Positions 16,361 through 24,612 of a stretch of 64,000 nt of DNA are shown here, in pieces (the first letter of the stretch is position 1; each line of letters begins with the position of its first letter). This stretch comes from Pantoea cypripedii (lineage in GTDB: Bacteria; Pseudomonadota; Gammaproteobacteria; Enterobacterales; Enterobacteriaceae), in contig NZ_CP024768.1 in the NCBI RefSeq assembly GCF_011395035.1, forward strand, positions 654,586 through 718,585, read 5' to 3'. Position numbers and translations under genes: made by a program. The notes below the pieces were generated by a model. That model saw only the letters and a program-made list of their open reading frames with translations. It was not told the origin of the DNA and ran no database searches.

Positions 16361-17671
16361 ATGGATTCGCACTCAACGCGTCGCCTCAATCGACAGGATT
16401 ACAAAACCCTGGCGCTGGCTGCCCTTGGCGGGGCACTGGAATTTTACGACTTCATCATCTTTGTGTTTTTCGCTGCGGTCATCGGTGAACTCTTCTTCCC
16501 GGCCGATATACCGGAGTGGCTGCGTCAGGTGCAGACCTTCGCCATCTTTGCGGCGGGTTATCTGGCGCGACCGCTTGGCGGCATCATCATGGCGCACTTT
16601 GGTGACAAGGTTGGCCGTAAAAAAATGTTCAGCCTGAGTATCCTGCTGATGGCCTTACCGACACTGGCGATGGGCGCGTTGCCGACCTACGCCAGCATCG
16701 GGATTGCGGCTCCGTTATTGATGCTGCTGCTGCGTGTCTTGCAGGGGGCCGCCATTGGTGGCGAAGTGCCTGGCGCATGGGTGTTTGTGGCTGAGCACGT
16801 ACCCGAAAAACGCGTCGGTTTTGCCTGCGGCACCTTAACGGCGGGCTTAACTGCCGGAATTCTGCTCGGTTCGCTGGTGGCAACCATTATCAATACCGGG
16901 CTGACCCCGGCGGCGATTGCCGATCACGGCTGGCGTATTCCGTTCTTCCTCGGCGGGGTGTTTGGTCTGCTGGCGATGTATCTGCGTCGCTGGTTACATG
17001 AAACACCGGTGTTTCAGCAGATGCAGCAGCGTAAAGCGCTGGCCGATACACTGCCGCTGCAAACCATCCTGGCACATCACAAACGTAGCATCGTGATTTC
17101 CATGCTGCTGACCTGGCTGCTCTCCGCCTGCATTGTGGTGGTGATTCTGATGGCGCCAACCCTGATGCAAAAACAGCACGCAATTCCGGCTGCGCTCAGT
17201 TTGCAGGCCAACAGTTTTGCCACGGTGATGCTGCTGTTTGGCTGTGTCATTGCGGGCTGGGTGGTCGATCGCTTCGGTGCGGCGCGCACGCTGGTGGTGG
17301 GATCATTGTTGCTGGCTATCGCGAGCTGGAATTTCTTCCATCAGCTCGACGGAACACCTGATATGTTGTTTGTCTGGTATGGCCTGGCGGGACTGTGCGT
17401 CGGTGTTGTGGGGGTCGTGCCGTTTGTGATGGTACGCGCTTTCCCGGCAGCGGTGCGCTTCACCGGTATCTCCTTCTCCTATAACGTTGCCTACGCCATC
17501 TTTGGTGGACTGACTCCAATCAGCGTGACGCTGATGATGCGTCTGACGCCGATGGCCCCCGCCTGGTATGTACTGGCGATGGCGGGTATTGGCTTCGTGG
17601 TCGGTATCTGGCTGTTGCGCGATAACCGGCAGGAAAGCGTGCAGCTTGAGGGCCCCATCCACACGTCATAA
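16361..17671 (+). CDS. MFS transporter, metabolite:proton symporter (MHS) type
   Basis: 436-residue twelve-helix major facilitator. The start MDSHSTRRLNRQDYKTLALAALGG leads into GALEFYDFIIF, the charged first helix typical of MHS permeases (ProP, KgtP, ShiA, YdfJ). The loop 2-3 signature GDKVGRKKMF is intact, RVLQGAAIGGEVPGAWVF is the helix 4 region, and GWVVDRFGAARTL repeats the loop signature in the second half. Substrate unknown; dicarboxylates, osmolytes or shikimate-like compounds are transported by relatives. It has no counterpart between mogA and satP in E. coli, so it is an insertion in the synteny. Neighbouring hairpin at 17677 ends the unit. Confidence 0.85.
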   Translation: MDSHSTRRLNRQDYKTLALAALGGALEFYDFIIFVFFAAVIGELFFPADIPEWLRQVQTFAIFAAGYLARPLGGIIMAHFGDKVGRKKMFSLSILLMALPTLAMGALPTYASIGIAAPLLMLLLRVLQGAAIGGEVPGAWVFVAEHVPEKRVGFACGTLTAGLTAGILLGSLVATIINTGLTPAAIADHGWRIPFFLGGVFGLLAMYLRRWLHETPVFQQMQQRKALADTLPLQTILAHHKRSIVISMLLTWLLSACIVVVILMAPTLMQKQHAIPAALSLQANSFATVMLLFGCVIAGWVVDRFGAARTLVVGSLLLAIASWNFFHQLDGTPDMLFVWYGLAGLCVGVVGVVPFVMVRAFPAAVRFTGISFSYNVAYAIFGGLTPISVTLMMRLTPMAPAWYVLAMAGIGFVVGIWLLRDNRQESVQLEGPIHTS

Positions 17672-17676
17672 CTAAT

Positions 17677-17702
17677 CACGCGGAGCCAGCAGGCTCCGCG
17701 TG
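17677..17702. terminator. Hairpin between MHS transporter gene and satP
   Basis: CACGCGGAGCC (17677-17687), AGCA loop, GGCTCCGCGTG (17692-17702): an 11-bp GC-rich stem between convergent genes. No clear T-tract on either strand, so termination efficiency is uncertain. Confidence 0.6.
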
Positions 17703-17706
17703 GCTA

Positions 17707-18273
17707 TCAGCGGGTGGCACCAATCGGCAGGATGGTCCGTCCCCATTGTTCATTCAGCACTTCGCCCATCGCCAGATAAATAGCGCTGGCACCGCACACC
17801 AGGCCGATCCAACCTCCGATGCGCACCAGCAGGGTGTTATCGATCAAATGCCCAATCGCCAGCATAGCAAACAGCACCGTCAGGCTGGCAAAAACAAATT
17901 GCAGCATCAATGGACCGGTCAGGGTACCGAAGAACAAAAACAGCGTGAATACGCCCCATAACCCGAGATAAGCCCCGAGGAAATGGCTATCGGCGGCTTC
18001 CGCCAGACCCATTTTGGGTAGCAGCAAAATGGCCACCAGTGTCAGCCAGAAGCTGCCGTAGGAGGCAAACGCTGTCAGACCAAAAGTATTGCCTTTTTTA
18101 AACTCCAGCAGGCCAGCAAAGATTTGCGCCAGGCCGCCATAAAAGATGCCCATCGCTAGAATGATGGTGTCCATCGCGAAAAGTCCGGTGTTGTGCAGGT
18201 TGAGCAGAATGGTGGTCATACCGAACCCCATTAAGCCCAGCGGCGCAGGATTCGCCAGAGAGATGTTGCGCAT
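17707..18273 (-). CDS. satP: Succinate-acetate/proton symporter SatP
   Basis: AceTr (GPR1/FUN34/YaaH) family inner-membrane channel-like symporter, 188 residues and six transmembrane helices as in E. coli. The family signature NPAPLGLMGFGMTT is at residues 8-21 and GIFYGGLAQIFAGLLE follows in helix 2. The ATG at 18271-18273 is preceded by AGGAACT. Physiologically it takes up acetate and succinate. Confidence 0.96.
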   Translation of the reverse strand: MRNISLANPAPLGLMGFGMTTILLNLHNTGLFAMDTIILAMGIFYGGLAQIFAGLLEFKKGNTFGLTAFASYGSFWLTLVAILLLPKMGLAEAADSHFLGAYLGLWGVFTLFLFFGTLTGPLMLQFVFASLTVLFAMLAIGHLIDNTLLVRIGGWIGLVCGASAIYLAMGEVLNEQWGRTILPIGATR

Positions 18274-18396
18274 AGTTCCTCAGAGGTAATGTTGTGTAGA
18301 CCCCTCGTTGTGGGGGCGCTGCATAATAATCAGCCACCACAAGGGCATCTTTGATCTGAAAGGGGGGAGATAATTAAAATTTTTTTAGTTTTAACC

Positions 18397-18424
18397 CTTG
18401 ATGCGCTTCGAAGCGGCCCCATCT
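18397..18424 (+). promoter_or_regulatory. Sigma-32 heat-shock promoter of dnaKJ
   Basis: CTTGATG (18397-18403), 13-bp spacer, CCCCATCT (18417-18424) match the sigma-32 consensus CTTGAAA-N13-15-CCCCATNT. E. coli dnaK P1 has the same CTTGATG and CCCCAT elements. It lies about 125 bp upstream of the dnaK ATG. Confidence 0.93.
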
Positions 18425-18548
18425 AGTTGTCATCGAGTGTTGTGGAGCAGGAAAAAAAGCCTGCTCAGGCAGTTGAAAGCGGCAAGATTTGTCCGCATCT
18501 CTGCTTCACAACCCAATTTGGCACAGAATTTAAGTGGGAGACGTTTAG

Positions 18549-20459
18549 ATGGGTAAGATTATTGGTATTGACCTGGGTACAACCAACTCTTGTGTTGCGA
18601 TTATGGACGGCACTAAAGCACGCGTGCTGGAAAATGCCGAAGGCGATCGTACCACGCCTTCAATTATTGCTTATACACAGGATGGCGAAACTCTGGTCGG
18701 TCAACCGGCTAAACGTCAGGCGGTGACTAACCCGCAGAACACTCTGTTCGCGATTAAGCGCCTGATTGGCCGTCGTTTTCAGGACGAAGAAGTGCAGCGT
18801 GATATCAAAATCATGCCGTACAAAATCACCGCAGCAGATAACGGTGATGCCTGGCTGGAAGTGAAAGGCCAGAAAATGGCTCCGCCGCAGATCTCTGCGG
18901 AAGTGCTGAAAAAAATGAAGAAAACCGCGGAAGATTTCCTCGGTGAGCCAGTGACTGAAGCGGTTATCACCGTTCCGGCTTACTTCAACGATGCGCAGCG
19001 TCAGGCAACCAAAGATGCCGGCCGTATCGCAGGCCTGGAAGTCAAACGTATCATTAACGAACCGACTGCTGCGGCGCTGGCTTACGGCCTCGACAAAGGT
19101 CAGGGCAATCGCACCATCGCGGTATATGACCTGGGCGGCGGTACGTTCGATATCTCCATCATCGAAATCGACGAAGTTGATGGCGAAAAAACCTTTGAAG
19201 TTCTGGCAACCAACGGTGATACCCACCTCGGTGGTGAAGACTTCGACAGCCGTCTGATCAACTATCTGGTCGCTGAGTTCAAGAAAGATCAGGGCATCGA
19301 TCTGCATAACGATCCGCTGGCGATGCAGCGTCTGAAAGAAGCCGCAGAGAAAGCGAAAATTGAACTGTCTTCTGCCCAGCAGACTGACGTGAACCTGCCG
19401 TACATCACCGCTGATGCGACCGGTCCTAAGCACCTGAACATCAAAGTGACCCGTGCGAAACTGGAATCACTGGTAGAAGACCTGGTTGCGCGTTCGATTG
19501 AGCCGCTGAAAGTGGCACTGCAGGATGCGGGCCTGTCTGTTTCTGACATCAACGATGTGATCCTGGTGGGTGGTCAGACGCGTATGCCGCTGGTGCAGGC
19601 CAAAGTGACTGAATTCTTTGGTAAAGAACCGCGTAAAGACGTGAACCCGGACGAAGCGGTTGCTGTTGGTGCTGCCGTACAGGGCGGCGTGCTGGGCGGC
19701 GACGTGAAAGACGTGCTGCTGCTGGACGTAACCCCGCTGTCACTGGGTATTGAAACCATGGGTAGCGTGATGACTTCGCTGATCAGCAAGAACACCACCA
19801 TCCCGACCAAACACAGCCAGGTGTTCTCGACTGCTGAAGATAACCAGTCTGCCGTGACCATTCACGTGCTGCAGGGTGAACGTAAACGCGCCAGCGACAA
19901 CAAATCACTGGGCCAGTTTAACCTCGACGGTATCCAGTCTGCACCGCGCGGTATGCCGCAGATTGAAGTCACCTTCGACATCGATGCGGATGGTATCCTG
20001 CACGTGTCAGCGAAAGACAAAAACAGCGGTAAAGAGCAGAAGATCACCATTAAAGCCTCTTCTGGCCTGAACGAAGAAGAGATCGAAAAAATGGTACGCG
20101 ACGCGGAAGCGAATGCGGAATCTGACCGTAAATTCGAAGAGCTGGTGCAGACGCGTAACCAGGGCGACCAGATTGCGCACAGCACCCGTAAGCAGCTGGA
20201 TGAAGCCGGTGACAAGCTGTCTGCCGATGACAAAGCACCGATCGAATCTGCGCTGAACGAACTGAACACCGCGCTGAAAGGCGAAGACAAAGCCGAAATC
20301 GAAGCGAAGATGCAGGCTCTGATGCAGGTTTCCAGCAAACTGATGGAAATGGCACAGCAGCAGGGTCAGGCTGGCGCGGCTGACGCAGGCGATGCTTCCG
20401 CGAAGAAAGATGACGACGTTGTCGACGCTGAATTCGAAGAAGTTAAAGATAAAAAATAA
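18549..20459 (+). CDS. dnaK: Chaperone protein DnaK (Hsp70)
   Basis: ATP-dependent Hsp70 chaperone for folding, disaggregation and sigma-32 control, 636 residues (E. coli 638). The nucleotide-binding domain starts MGKIIGIDLGTTNSCVA with phosphate loops VYDLGGGTFD and LVGGQTRMP. The linker DVLLLDVTPLSLGIE leads to the substrate-binding domain and helical lid. The acidic C-terminus ends DAEFEEVKDKK, the conserved EEVKDKK tail. Sigma-32 promoter upstream; dnaJ follows 100 bp downstream. Confidence 0.99.
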   Translation: MGKIIGIDLGTTNSCVAIMDGTKARVLENAEGDRTTPSIIAYTQDGETLVGQPAKRQAVTNPQNTLFAIKRLIGRRFQDEEVQRDIKIMPYKITAADNGDAWLEVKGQKMAPPQISAEVLKKMKKTAEDFLGEPVTEAVITVPAYFNDAQRQATKDAGRIAGLEVKRIINEPTAAALAYGLDKGQGNRTIAVYDLGGGTFDISIIEIDEVDGEKTFEVLATNGDTHLGGEDFDSRLINYLVAEFKKDQGIDLHNDPLAMQRLKEAAEKAKIELSSAQQTDVNLPYITADATGPKHLNIKVTRAKLESLVEDLVARSIEPLKVALQDAGLSVSDINDVILVGGQTRMPLVQAKVTEFFGKEPRKDVNPDEAVAVGAAVQGGVLGGDVKDVLLLDVTPLSLGIETMGSVMTSLISKNTTIPTKHSQVFSTAEDNQSAVTIHVLQGERKRASDNKSLGQFNLDGIQSAPRGMPQIEVTFDIDADGILHVSAKDKNSGKEQKITIKASSGLNEEEIEKMVRDAEANAESDRKFEELVQTRNQGDQIAHSTRKQLDEAGDKLSADDKAPIESALNELNTALKGEDKAEIEAKMQALMQVSSKLMEMAQQQGQAGAADAGDASAKKDDDVVDAEFEEVKDKK

Positions 20460-20507
20460 TTGCCCCTGACCGGGCGCGACGGCTGGCCTGACAGCCGTTG
20501 AAACCAG

Positions 20508-20538
20508 CACGGGCGTAGGAGATCTCTCCACGCCCGTG
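20508..20538 (+). other. Intercistronic hairpin between dnaK and dnaJ
   Basis: CACGGGCGT (20508-20516) pairs with ACGCCCGTG (20530-20538); inside, GGAGA pairs with TCTCC with one bulged A. The stem totals about 14 bp, ending 21 bp before the dnaJ ATG, with no T-tract. It is not a standard terminator. It may act as a processing, stability or attenuation element that sets the DnaK:DnaJ ratio; that role is inference. Confidence 0.7.
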
Positions 20539-20559
20539 CGATCATGTTAAGGGCAGAAG

Positions 20560-21705
20560 ATGGCGAAGAGTGATTTTTACGAGATCTTAGGCGTCTCTAA
20601 ATCGGCAGATGAGCGCGAAATCAAAAAGGCGTATAAGCGCCTGGCGATGAAGTATCACCCGGACCGTAACCCGGACGATAAAGAAGCCGAAGCGAAATTC
20701 AAAGAAGTTAAAGAAGCCTACGAAATTCTGACCGACGCGCAGAAGCGTGCGGCCTACGACCAGTACGGTCATGCGGCGTTTGAACAAGGCGGCATGGGCG
20801 GTGGTGGATTTGGCGGCGGCGGCTTCGGCGGCGGTGGTGCTGATTTCAGCGATATCTTTGGCGACGTATTTGGCGATATTTTTGGTGGTGGCCGCCGTCA
20901 GCGCGCTGCCCGTGGCGCTGATTTACGCTACAACATGGACCTGACGCTGGAAGAAGCGGTGCGCGGCGTGACCAAAGAGATCCGCATTCCAACCCTGGAA
21001 GAGTGTGATGTCTGCCACGGCAGCGGCGCGAAAGCCGGAACGCAACCGCAAACCTGTCCGACCTGTCATGGTGCTGGTCAGGTGCAGATGCGTCAGGGCT
21101 TCTTTACCGTGCAGCAGGCGTGTCCGACCTGCCATGGCCGCGGCTCGGTGATCAAAGATCCGTGCAACGCCTGTCATGGTCACGGTCGCGTTGAGCGCTC
21201 AAAAACCCTGTCGGTGAAAATCCCCGCGGGTGTTGATACCGGTGACCGTATCCGCCTGAGCGGAGAAGGGGAAGCGGGTGAACATGGCGCGCCAGCTGGC
21301 GATCTTTATGTTCAGGTTTCGGTGAAAAAACACCCGATCTTCGAACGTGAAGATAACAACCTGTACTGTGAAGTGCCGATCAACTTCGCGATGGCAGCCC
21401 TGGGCGGCGAGATTGAAGTGCCGACTCTGGATGGCCGTGTGAAGCTGAAAGTGCCGTCAGAAACGCAGACCGGCAAACTGTTCCGTATGCGTGGTAAAGG
21501 CGTGAAATCAGTACGAGGTGGTGCGGTGGGTGATCTGCTGTGCCGCGTGGTGGTGGAAACTCCGGTCAGCCTGAATGACAAACAGAAAGCGCTGTTGCGC
21601 GAACTGGAAGAGAGTTTTGGCGGCCCGACCGGTGAGAAAAACAGCCCGCGTTCCAAGAGCTTCTTTGACGGCGTGAAGAAGTTTTTTGACGACTTAACCC
21701 GCTAA
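20560..21705 (+). CDS. dnaJ: Chaperone protein DnaJ (Hsp40)
   Basis: DnaK co-chaperone that stimulates ATP hydrolysis and delivers substrates, 381 residues (E. coli 376). The J domain (1-70) has the HPD motif in KYHPDRNPDD. A Gly/Phe-rich linker follows (about 75-125, slightly longer than in E. coli), then four CxxCxGxG zinc repeats (CDVCHGSG, CPTCHGAG, CPTCHGRG, CNACHGHG) and the C-terminal substrate-binding and dimer domain. Cotranscribed with dnaK. Confidence 0.99.
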   Translation: MAKSDFYEILGVSKSADEREIKKAYKRLAMKYHPDRNPDDKEAEAKFKEVKEAYEILTDAQKRAAYDQYGHAAFEQGGMGGGGFGGGGFGGGGADFSDIFGDVFGDIFGGGRRQRAARGADLRYNMDLTLEEAVRGVTKEIRIPTLEECDVCHGSGAKAGTQPQTCPTCHGAGQVQMRQGFFTVQQACPTCHGRGSVIKDPCNACHGHGRVERSKTLSVKIPAGVDTGDRIRLSGEGEAGEHGAPAGDLYVQVSVKKHPIFEREDNNLYCEVPINFAMAALGGEIEVPTLDGRVKLKVPSETQTGKLFRMRGKGVKSVRGGAVGDLLCRVVVETPVSLNDKQKALLRELEESFGGPTGEKNSPRSKSFFDGVKKFFDDLTR

Positions 21706-21725
21706 GTTTTTCTGCGTTATCCCTG

Positions 21726-21755
21726 AAGCCAGCGCTGAGTCGCTGGCTTTTTTAT
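21726..21755 (+). terminator. Terminator after dnaJ
   Basis: AAGCCAGCG (21726-21734), six-base loop, CGCTGGCTT (21741-21749) and a T-rich tail. Classic rho-independent terminator 20 bp after the dnaJ stop. Confidence 0.93.
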
Positions 21756-21882
21756 TGCCTGTTTTCCCGCAATCATTCGGTTTTTTCGAACCTGGCCTAA
21801 TAAATAATCTGTTTTTTTCGAGTTAATATTGTCGTTAAGCTAATCGCCTTTTTACCATTCGCTTATAACAAGGAATCTGGAC

Positions 21883-23055
21883 GTGAATATCCGTTTGAAA
21901 AAAATTCTTAACAGCGACGCCAGCAGCGGCGTCGTGCTGATTATTGCGGCGGCCATTGCCATGCTGCTGGCTAACAACGCCAGCACCCACCAGGGCTATC
22001 TCGACCTGCTGAATATTCCGGTGGAGTTCCGCTTTGGTGCGCTGGATATCAGCAAAAATTTGCTGCTGTGGATCAACGATGCACTGATGGCGGTGTTTTT
22101 CCTGATGGTCGGCCTGGAAGTGAAGCGCGAAATGGTGATGGGTGCGCTGGCCAGACGCGATCAGGCGATTTTCCCGCTGATTGCGGCGCTGGGCGGTATG
22201 GTGGTACCCGGTTTAGTGTTCCTGCTATTTAACATCGGCGATGCTGCCACTCGCAGCGGCTGGGCCATTCCCACGGCAACCGATATCGCGTTCGCGTTGG
22301 GTATCCTCGCATTGCTGGGCAGCCGGGTTCCTCCCGCGCTGAAGATCTTCCTGATGGCACTGGCGATCATTGATGATCTGGGCGCTATCGTGATTATCGC
22401 GCTGTTCTATACCAGCGATCTTTCCGTGCTGTCGCTGGGCGTAGCAGCAGGGGCGATTGTGGTGCTGGGCATCATGAACCTGCTGAATGTGCGTAATACC
22501 GGTTTGTATCTGCTGGTGGGGCTGGTGTTGTGGACTGCGGTGCTGAAATCTGGCGTGCATGCCACGCTGGCGGGCGTGGTGGTCGGTTTCCTGATCCCGC
22601 TGAAGAAGAAAGAGGGGCATTCCCCGGCCATCCATCTGGAGCACGCGTTGCATCCATGGGTACGCTGGCTGATTCTGCCGCTGTTTGCCTTCGCCAACGC
22701 GGGCGTTTCGCTGGCGGGAGTGACGCCCGGCAGCCTGTTCTCGCTGCTGCCGCTCGGCATCATGCTGGGGCTGTTTATCGGCAAGCCCCTTGGCATCACG
22801 CTGTTTTGCTGGCTTGGCGTAAAAACCGGGGTAGCGAAGTTGCCGGATAATACCTCGCTACGCGATATCGCTGCCGTCGGCGTGCTGTGCGGCATCGGTT
22901 TTACCATGTCGATCTTTATTGCCTCTCTGGCCTATGGTGAGGCCGCTCCCCAGCTGATCACGCTGGCGAAGCTGGGTATCTTGCTGGGATCGATAATCTC
23001 GGCCATTGTCGGTTATTTCCTGCTGTGGCGACGTCTGCCGCGTCAGGCGGCATAA
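21883..23055 (+). CDS. nhaA: Na+/H+ antiporter NhaA
   Basis: Electrogenic 2H+/1Na+ antiporter for sodium and alkaline pH tolerance, 390 residues (E. coli 388), twelve helices. The ion-binding aspartate pair is D164-D165 in ALAIIDDLGAIVIIALFYT, and the helix IV unwound region is IPTATDIAFALGILALLG. Translation starts at GTG (21883), preceded by AAGGA with good spacing. nhaR follows 21 bp downstream; NhaR activates nhaA in response to Na+ in E. coli. Confidence 0.97.
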   Translation: MNIRLKKILNSDASSGVVLIIAAAIAMLLANNASTHQGYLDLLNIPVEFRFGALDISKNLLLWINDALMAVFFLMVGLEVKREMVMGALARRDQAIFPLIAALGGMVVPGLVFLLFNIGDAATRSGWAIPTATDIAFALGILALLGSRVPPALKIFLMALAIIDDLGAIVIIALFYTSDLSVLSLGVAAGAIVVLGIMNLLNVRNTGLYLLVGLVLWTAVLKSGVHATLAGVVVGFLIPLKKKEGHSPAIHLEHALHPWVRWLILPLFAFANAGVSLAGVTPGSLFSLLPLGIMLGLFIGKPLGITLFCWLGVKTGVAKLPDNTSLRDIAAVGVLCGIGFTMSIFIASLAYGEAAPQLITLAKLGILLGSIISAIVGYFLLWRRLPRQAA

Positions 23056-23076
23056 GCTGACGCAGGGAGAGCGCAG

Positions 23077-23970
23077 ATGTCACATATCAACTACAACCAT
23101 CTGTATTACTTCTGGCATGTCTGCCGTGAGGGGTCGATTGTCGGTGCGGCGGAGGCGCTATTTCTCACGCCGCAAACCATCACCGGGCAGATCAAGGCGC
23201 TGGAAGATCGTCTGCAAGGCAAACTTTTTCGCCGTCAGGGACGCGGGCTGGTCCCGACGGAGCTGGGGCAGCTGGTGTTTCGCTATGCCGATCGCATGTT
23301 TATGCTGAGCCAGGAAATGCTCGATATCGTGAATTACCGCAAGGAGTCCCATCTGCTGTTTGATGTCGGCATCGCCGATGCGCTGTCCAAGCAACTGGTC
23401 AGTAAGGTGCTGGAGGCGGCGGTAGTGGCCGATGAGAAGATTCATCTGCGCTGCTTTGAATCGACGCATGAGATGCTGCTGGAGCAACTGAGCCAGCATA
23501 AGCTGGATATGATTGTCTCCGACTGCCCGATTGATTCGACGCAGCAGGAGGGGCTGTTCTCGGTCAAACTGGGCGAGTGCCCGGTCAGTTTCTGGTGTAG
23601 CGCGCCCTGGCCGGAACAGGCATTTCCTGCCTGCCTGGAACAGCGGCGTTTGCTGATTCCGGGCCGCCGCTCCATGCTGGGACGCAAGCTACTGAACTGG
23701 ATTCATAGCCAGGGATTACAGGTTGAGATTCTTGGCGAGTTTGATGATGCGGCATTGATGAAGGCGTTTGGTGCGCAGCATAACGCGATTTTTGTCGCTC
23801 CTACGCTCTACGGCGATGCCATTTATCGCGATGATACCATTCAGGAGTTGGGGCGTCTGGATACGGTGATGGAGGAGTATCACGTGATTTTTGCCGAGCG
23901 TATGATCCAGCATCCGGCGGTGCAGCGCATCTGTCATGGTGACTTCAGCACGCTGTTCAGCGGCAAATAA
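23077..23970 (+). CDS. nhaR: LysR-type transcriptional activator NhaR
   Basis: LysR-family activator responding to Na+; in E. coli it controls nhaA and osmC and also pgaABCD biofilm genes. 297 residues (E. coli 301). The N-terminal helix-turn-helix is HLYYFWHVCREGSIVGAAEA followed by LTPQTITGQIKALE. The effector domain shows FESTHEMLLEQLSQHKLDM and LIPGRRSMLGRKLLNW. Directly behind nhaA and ended by a bidirectional terminator. Confidence 0.96.
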   Translation: MSHINYNHLYYFWHVCREGSIVGAAEALFLTPQTITGQIKALEDRLQGKLFRRQGRGLVPTELGQLVFRYADRMFMLSQEMLDIVNYRKESHLLFDVGIADALSKQLVSKVLEAAVVADEKIHLRCFESTHEMLLEQLSQHKLDMIVSDCPIDSTQQEGLFSVKLGECPVSFWCSAPWPEQAFPACLEQRRLLIPGRRSMLGRKLLNWIHSQGLQVEILGEFDDAALMKAFGAQHNAIFVAPTLYGDAIYRDDTIQELGRLDTVMEEYHVIFAERMIQHPAVQRICHGDFSTLFSGK

Positions 23971-23977
23971 CAGACAT

Positions 23978-24006
23978 AAAAAAACCGGCTAAGCGCCGGT
24001 TCTTTC
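23978..24006. terminator. Bidirectional terminator between nhaR and rpsT
   Basis: A-tract, AACCGGC (23983-23989), short loop, GCCGGTT (23995-24001), then TCTTTC. The A-run on one side and T-rich tail on the other let it serve both convergent genes. Confidence 0.85.
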
Positions 24007-24030
24007 ACAAAGCGATTAACAGACGGGCGA

Positions 24031-24294
24031 TTAAGCCAGTTTGTTGATCTGCGCAGTCAGGTTTGATTTATGACGTGCAGCTTTGTTTTTGTGGATCAGA
24101 CCTTTAGCAGCCTGACGGTCCACGATTGGTTGCATTTCGTTGAATGCGTTCTGCGCAGCAGCTTTGTCGCCTGTTGCGATAGCCGCGTATACTTTCTTGA
24201 TGAAAGTACGCATCATAGAACGGTTGCTCGCGTTATGCTTGCGACGTTTCTCAGATGTTACGGCGCGTTTCTTAGCTGATTTGATATTAGCCAA
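24031..24294 (-). CDS. rpsT: 30S ribosomal protein S20
   Basis: Small-subunit protein that binds 16S rRNA helices 9 and 44, 87 residues as in E. coli. The product starts ANIKSAKKRAVTSEKRR and is very rich in Lys and Arg. The start codon is TTG (24292-24294), the same unusual start used by E. coli rpsT, where it takes part in translational autoregulation by S20. The upstream GGAG provides the ribosome binding site. Confidence 0.98.
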   Translation of the reverse strand: MANIKSAKKRAVTSEKRRKHNASNRSMMRTFIKKVYAAIATGDKAAAQNAFNEMQPIVDRQAAKGLIHKNKAARHKSNLTAQINKLA

Positions 24295-24341
24295 GGTCCA
24301 ACTCCCAAATGTGTTCTATATGGACAAATCAAAGGCCGAGG

Positions 24342-24370
24342 ACTATGCCTTTTGTGCCTTCTTTTGTCAA
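24342..24370 (-). promoter_or_regulatory. rpsT promoter with GC-rich discriminator
   Basis: On the minus strand TTGACA (24370-24365), 17-bp spacer and CATAGT (24347-24342). The -10 is followed by CCTCGGCC, a GC-rich discriminator typical of ribosomal, stringently controlled promoters. Distance to the TTG start is about 48 bp. Confidence 0.8.
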
Positions 24371-24554
24371 TGGATTTGTGCAAATAAGCGCCGTTTTACA
24401 AACGACACCCGGTTACGTAATTGATGGCGCAAGATTCTACCAGCATCACCTCGTTGAATACAGTATTTCGCAATAAAATTCTCAAGATCGCACCTAAGCC
24501 CCTGCCTGCACGCGGAATAAGCTGTCACAGACGCAGGAAAGGCACGTATACGGG

Positions 24555-24583
24555 TTAACCTGAACGCTATTCAAGGGTATAAT
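24555..24583 (+). promoter_or_regulatory. ribF promoter
   Basis: TTAACC (24555-24560), 17-bp spacer and a perfect TATAAT -10 (24578-24583), 30 bp before the ribF ATG. It probably drives ribF and contributes to the downstream ileS-lspA-fkpB-ispH cluster. Confidence 0.7.
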
Positions 24584-24612
24584 CCGCCGATTTCCACCGG
24601 TTTGAGTCAGCC

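Larger units (their letters stand above)
24295..24612. other. Divergent promoter region rpsT-ribF
   Basis: 318 bp without a gene. It holds the rpsT promoter on the minus strand and the ribF promoter on the plus strand, both listed separately. E. coli has the small gene yaaY here; no credible equivalent frame is present. No further structure was recognised. Confidence 0.7.

Noticed and set aside
17677..17702. Palindrome as a possible REP unit
   Set aside because: It lacks the GTAG head and is not repeated elsewhere in the window; better read as a terminator-like hairpin.
20790..20860. GGN-rich tandem-like repeat
   Set aside because: This is the Gly/Phe-rich linker of DnaJ, not a DNA repeat of independent interest.
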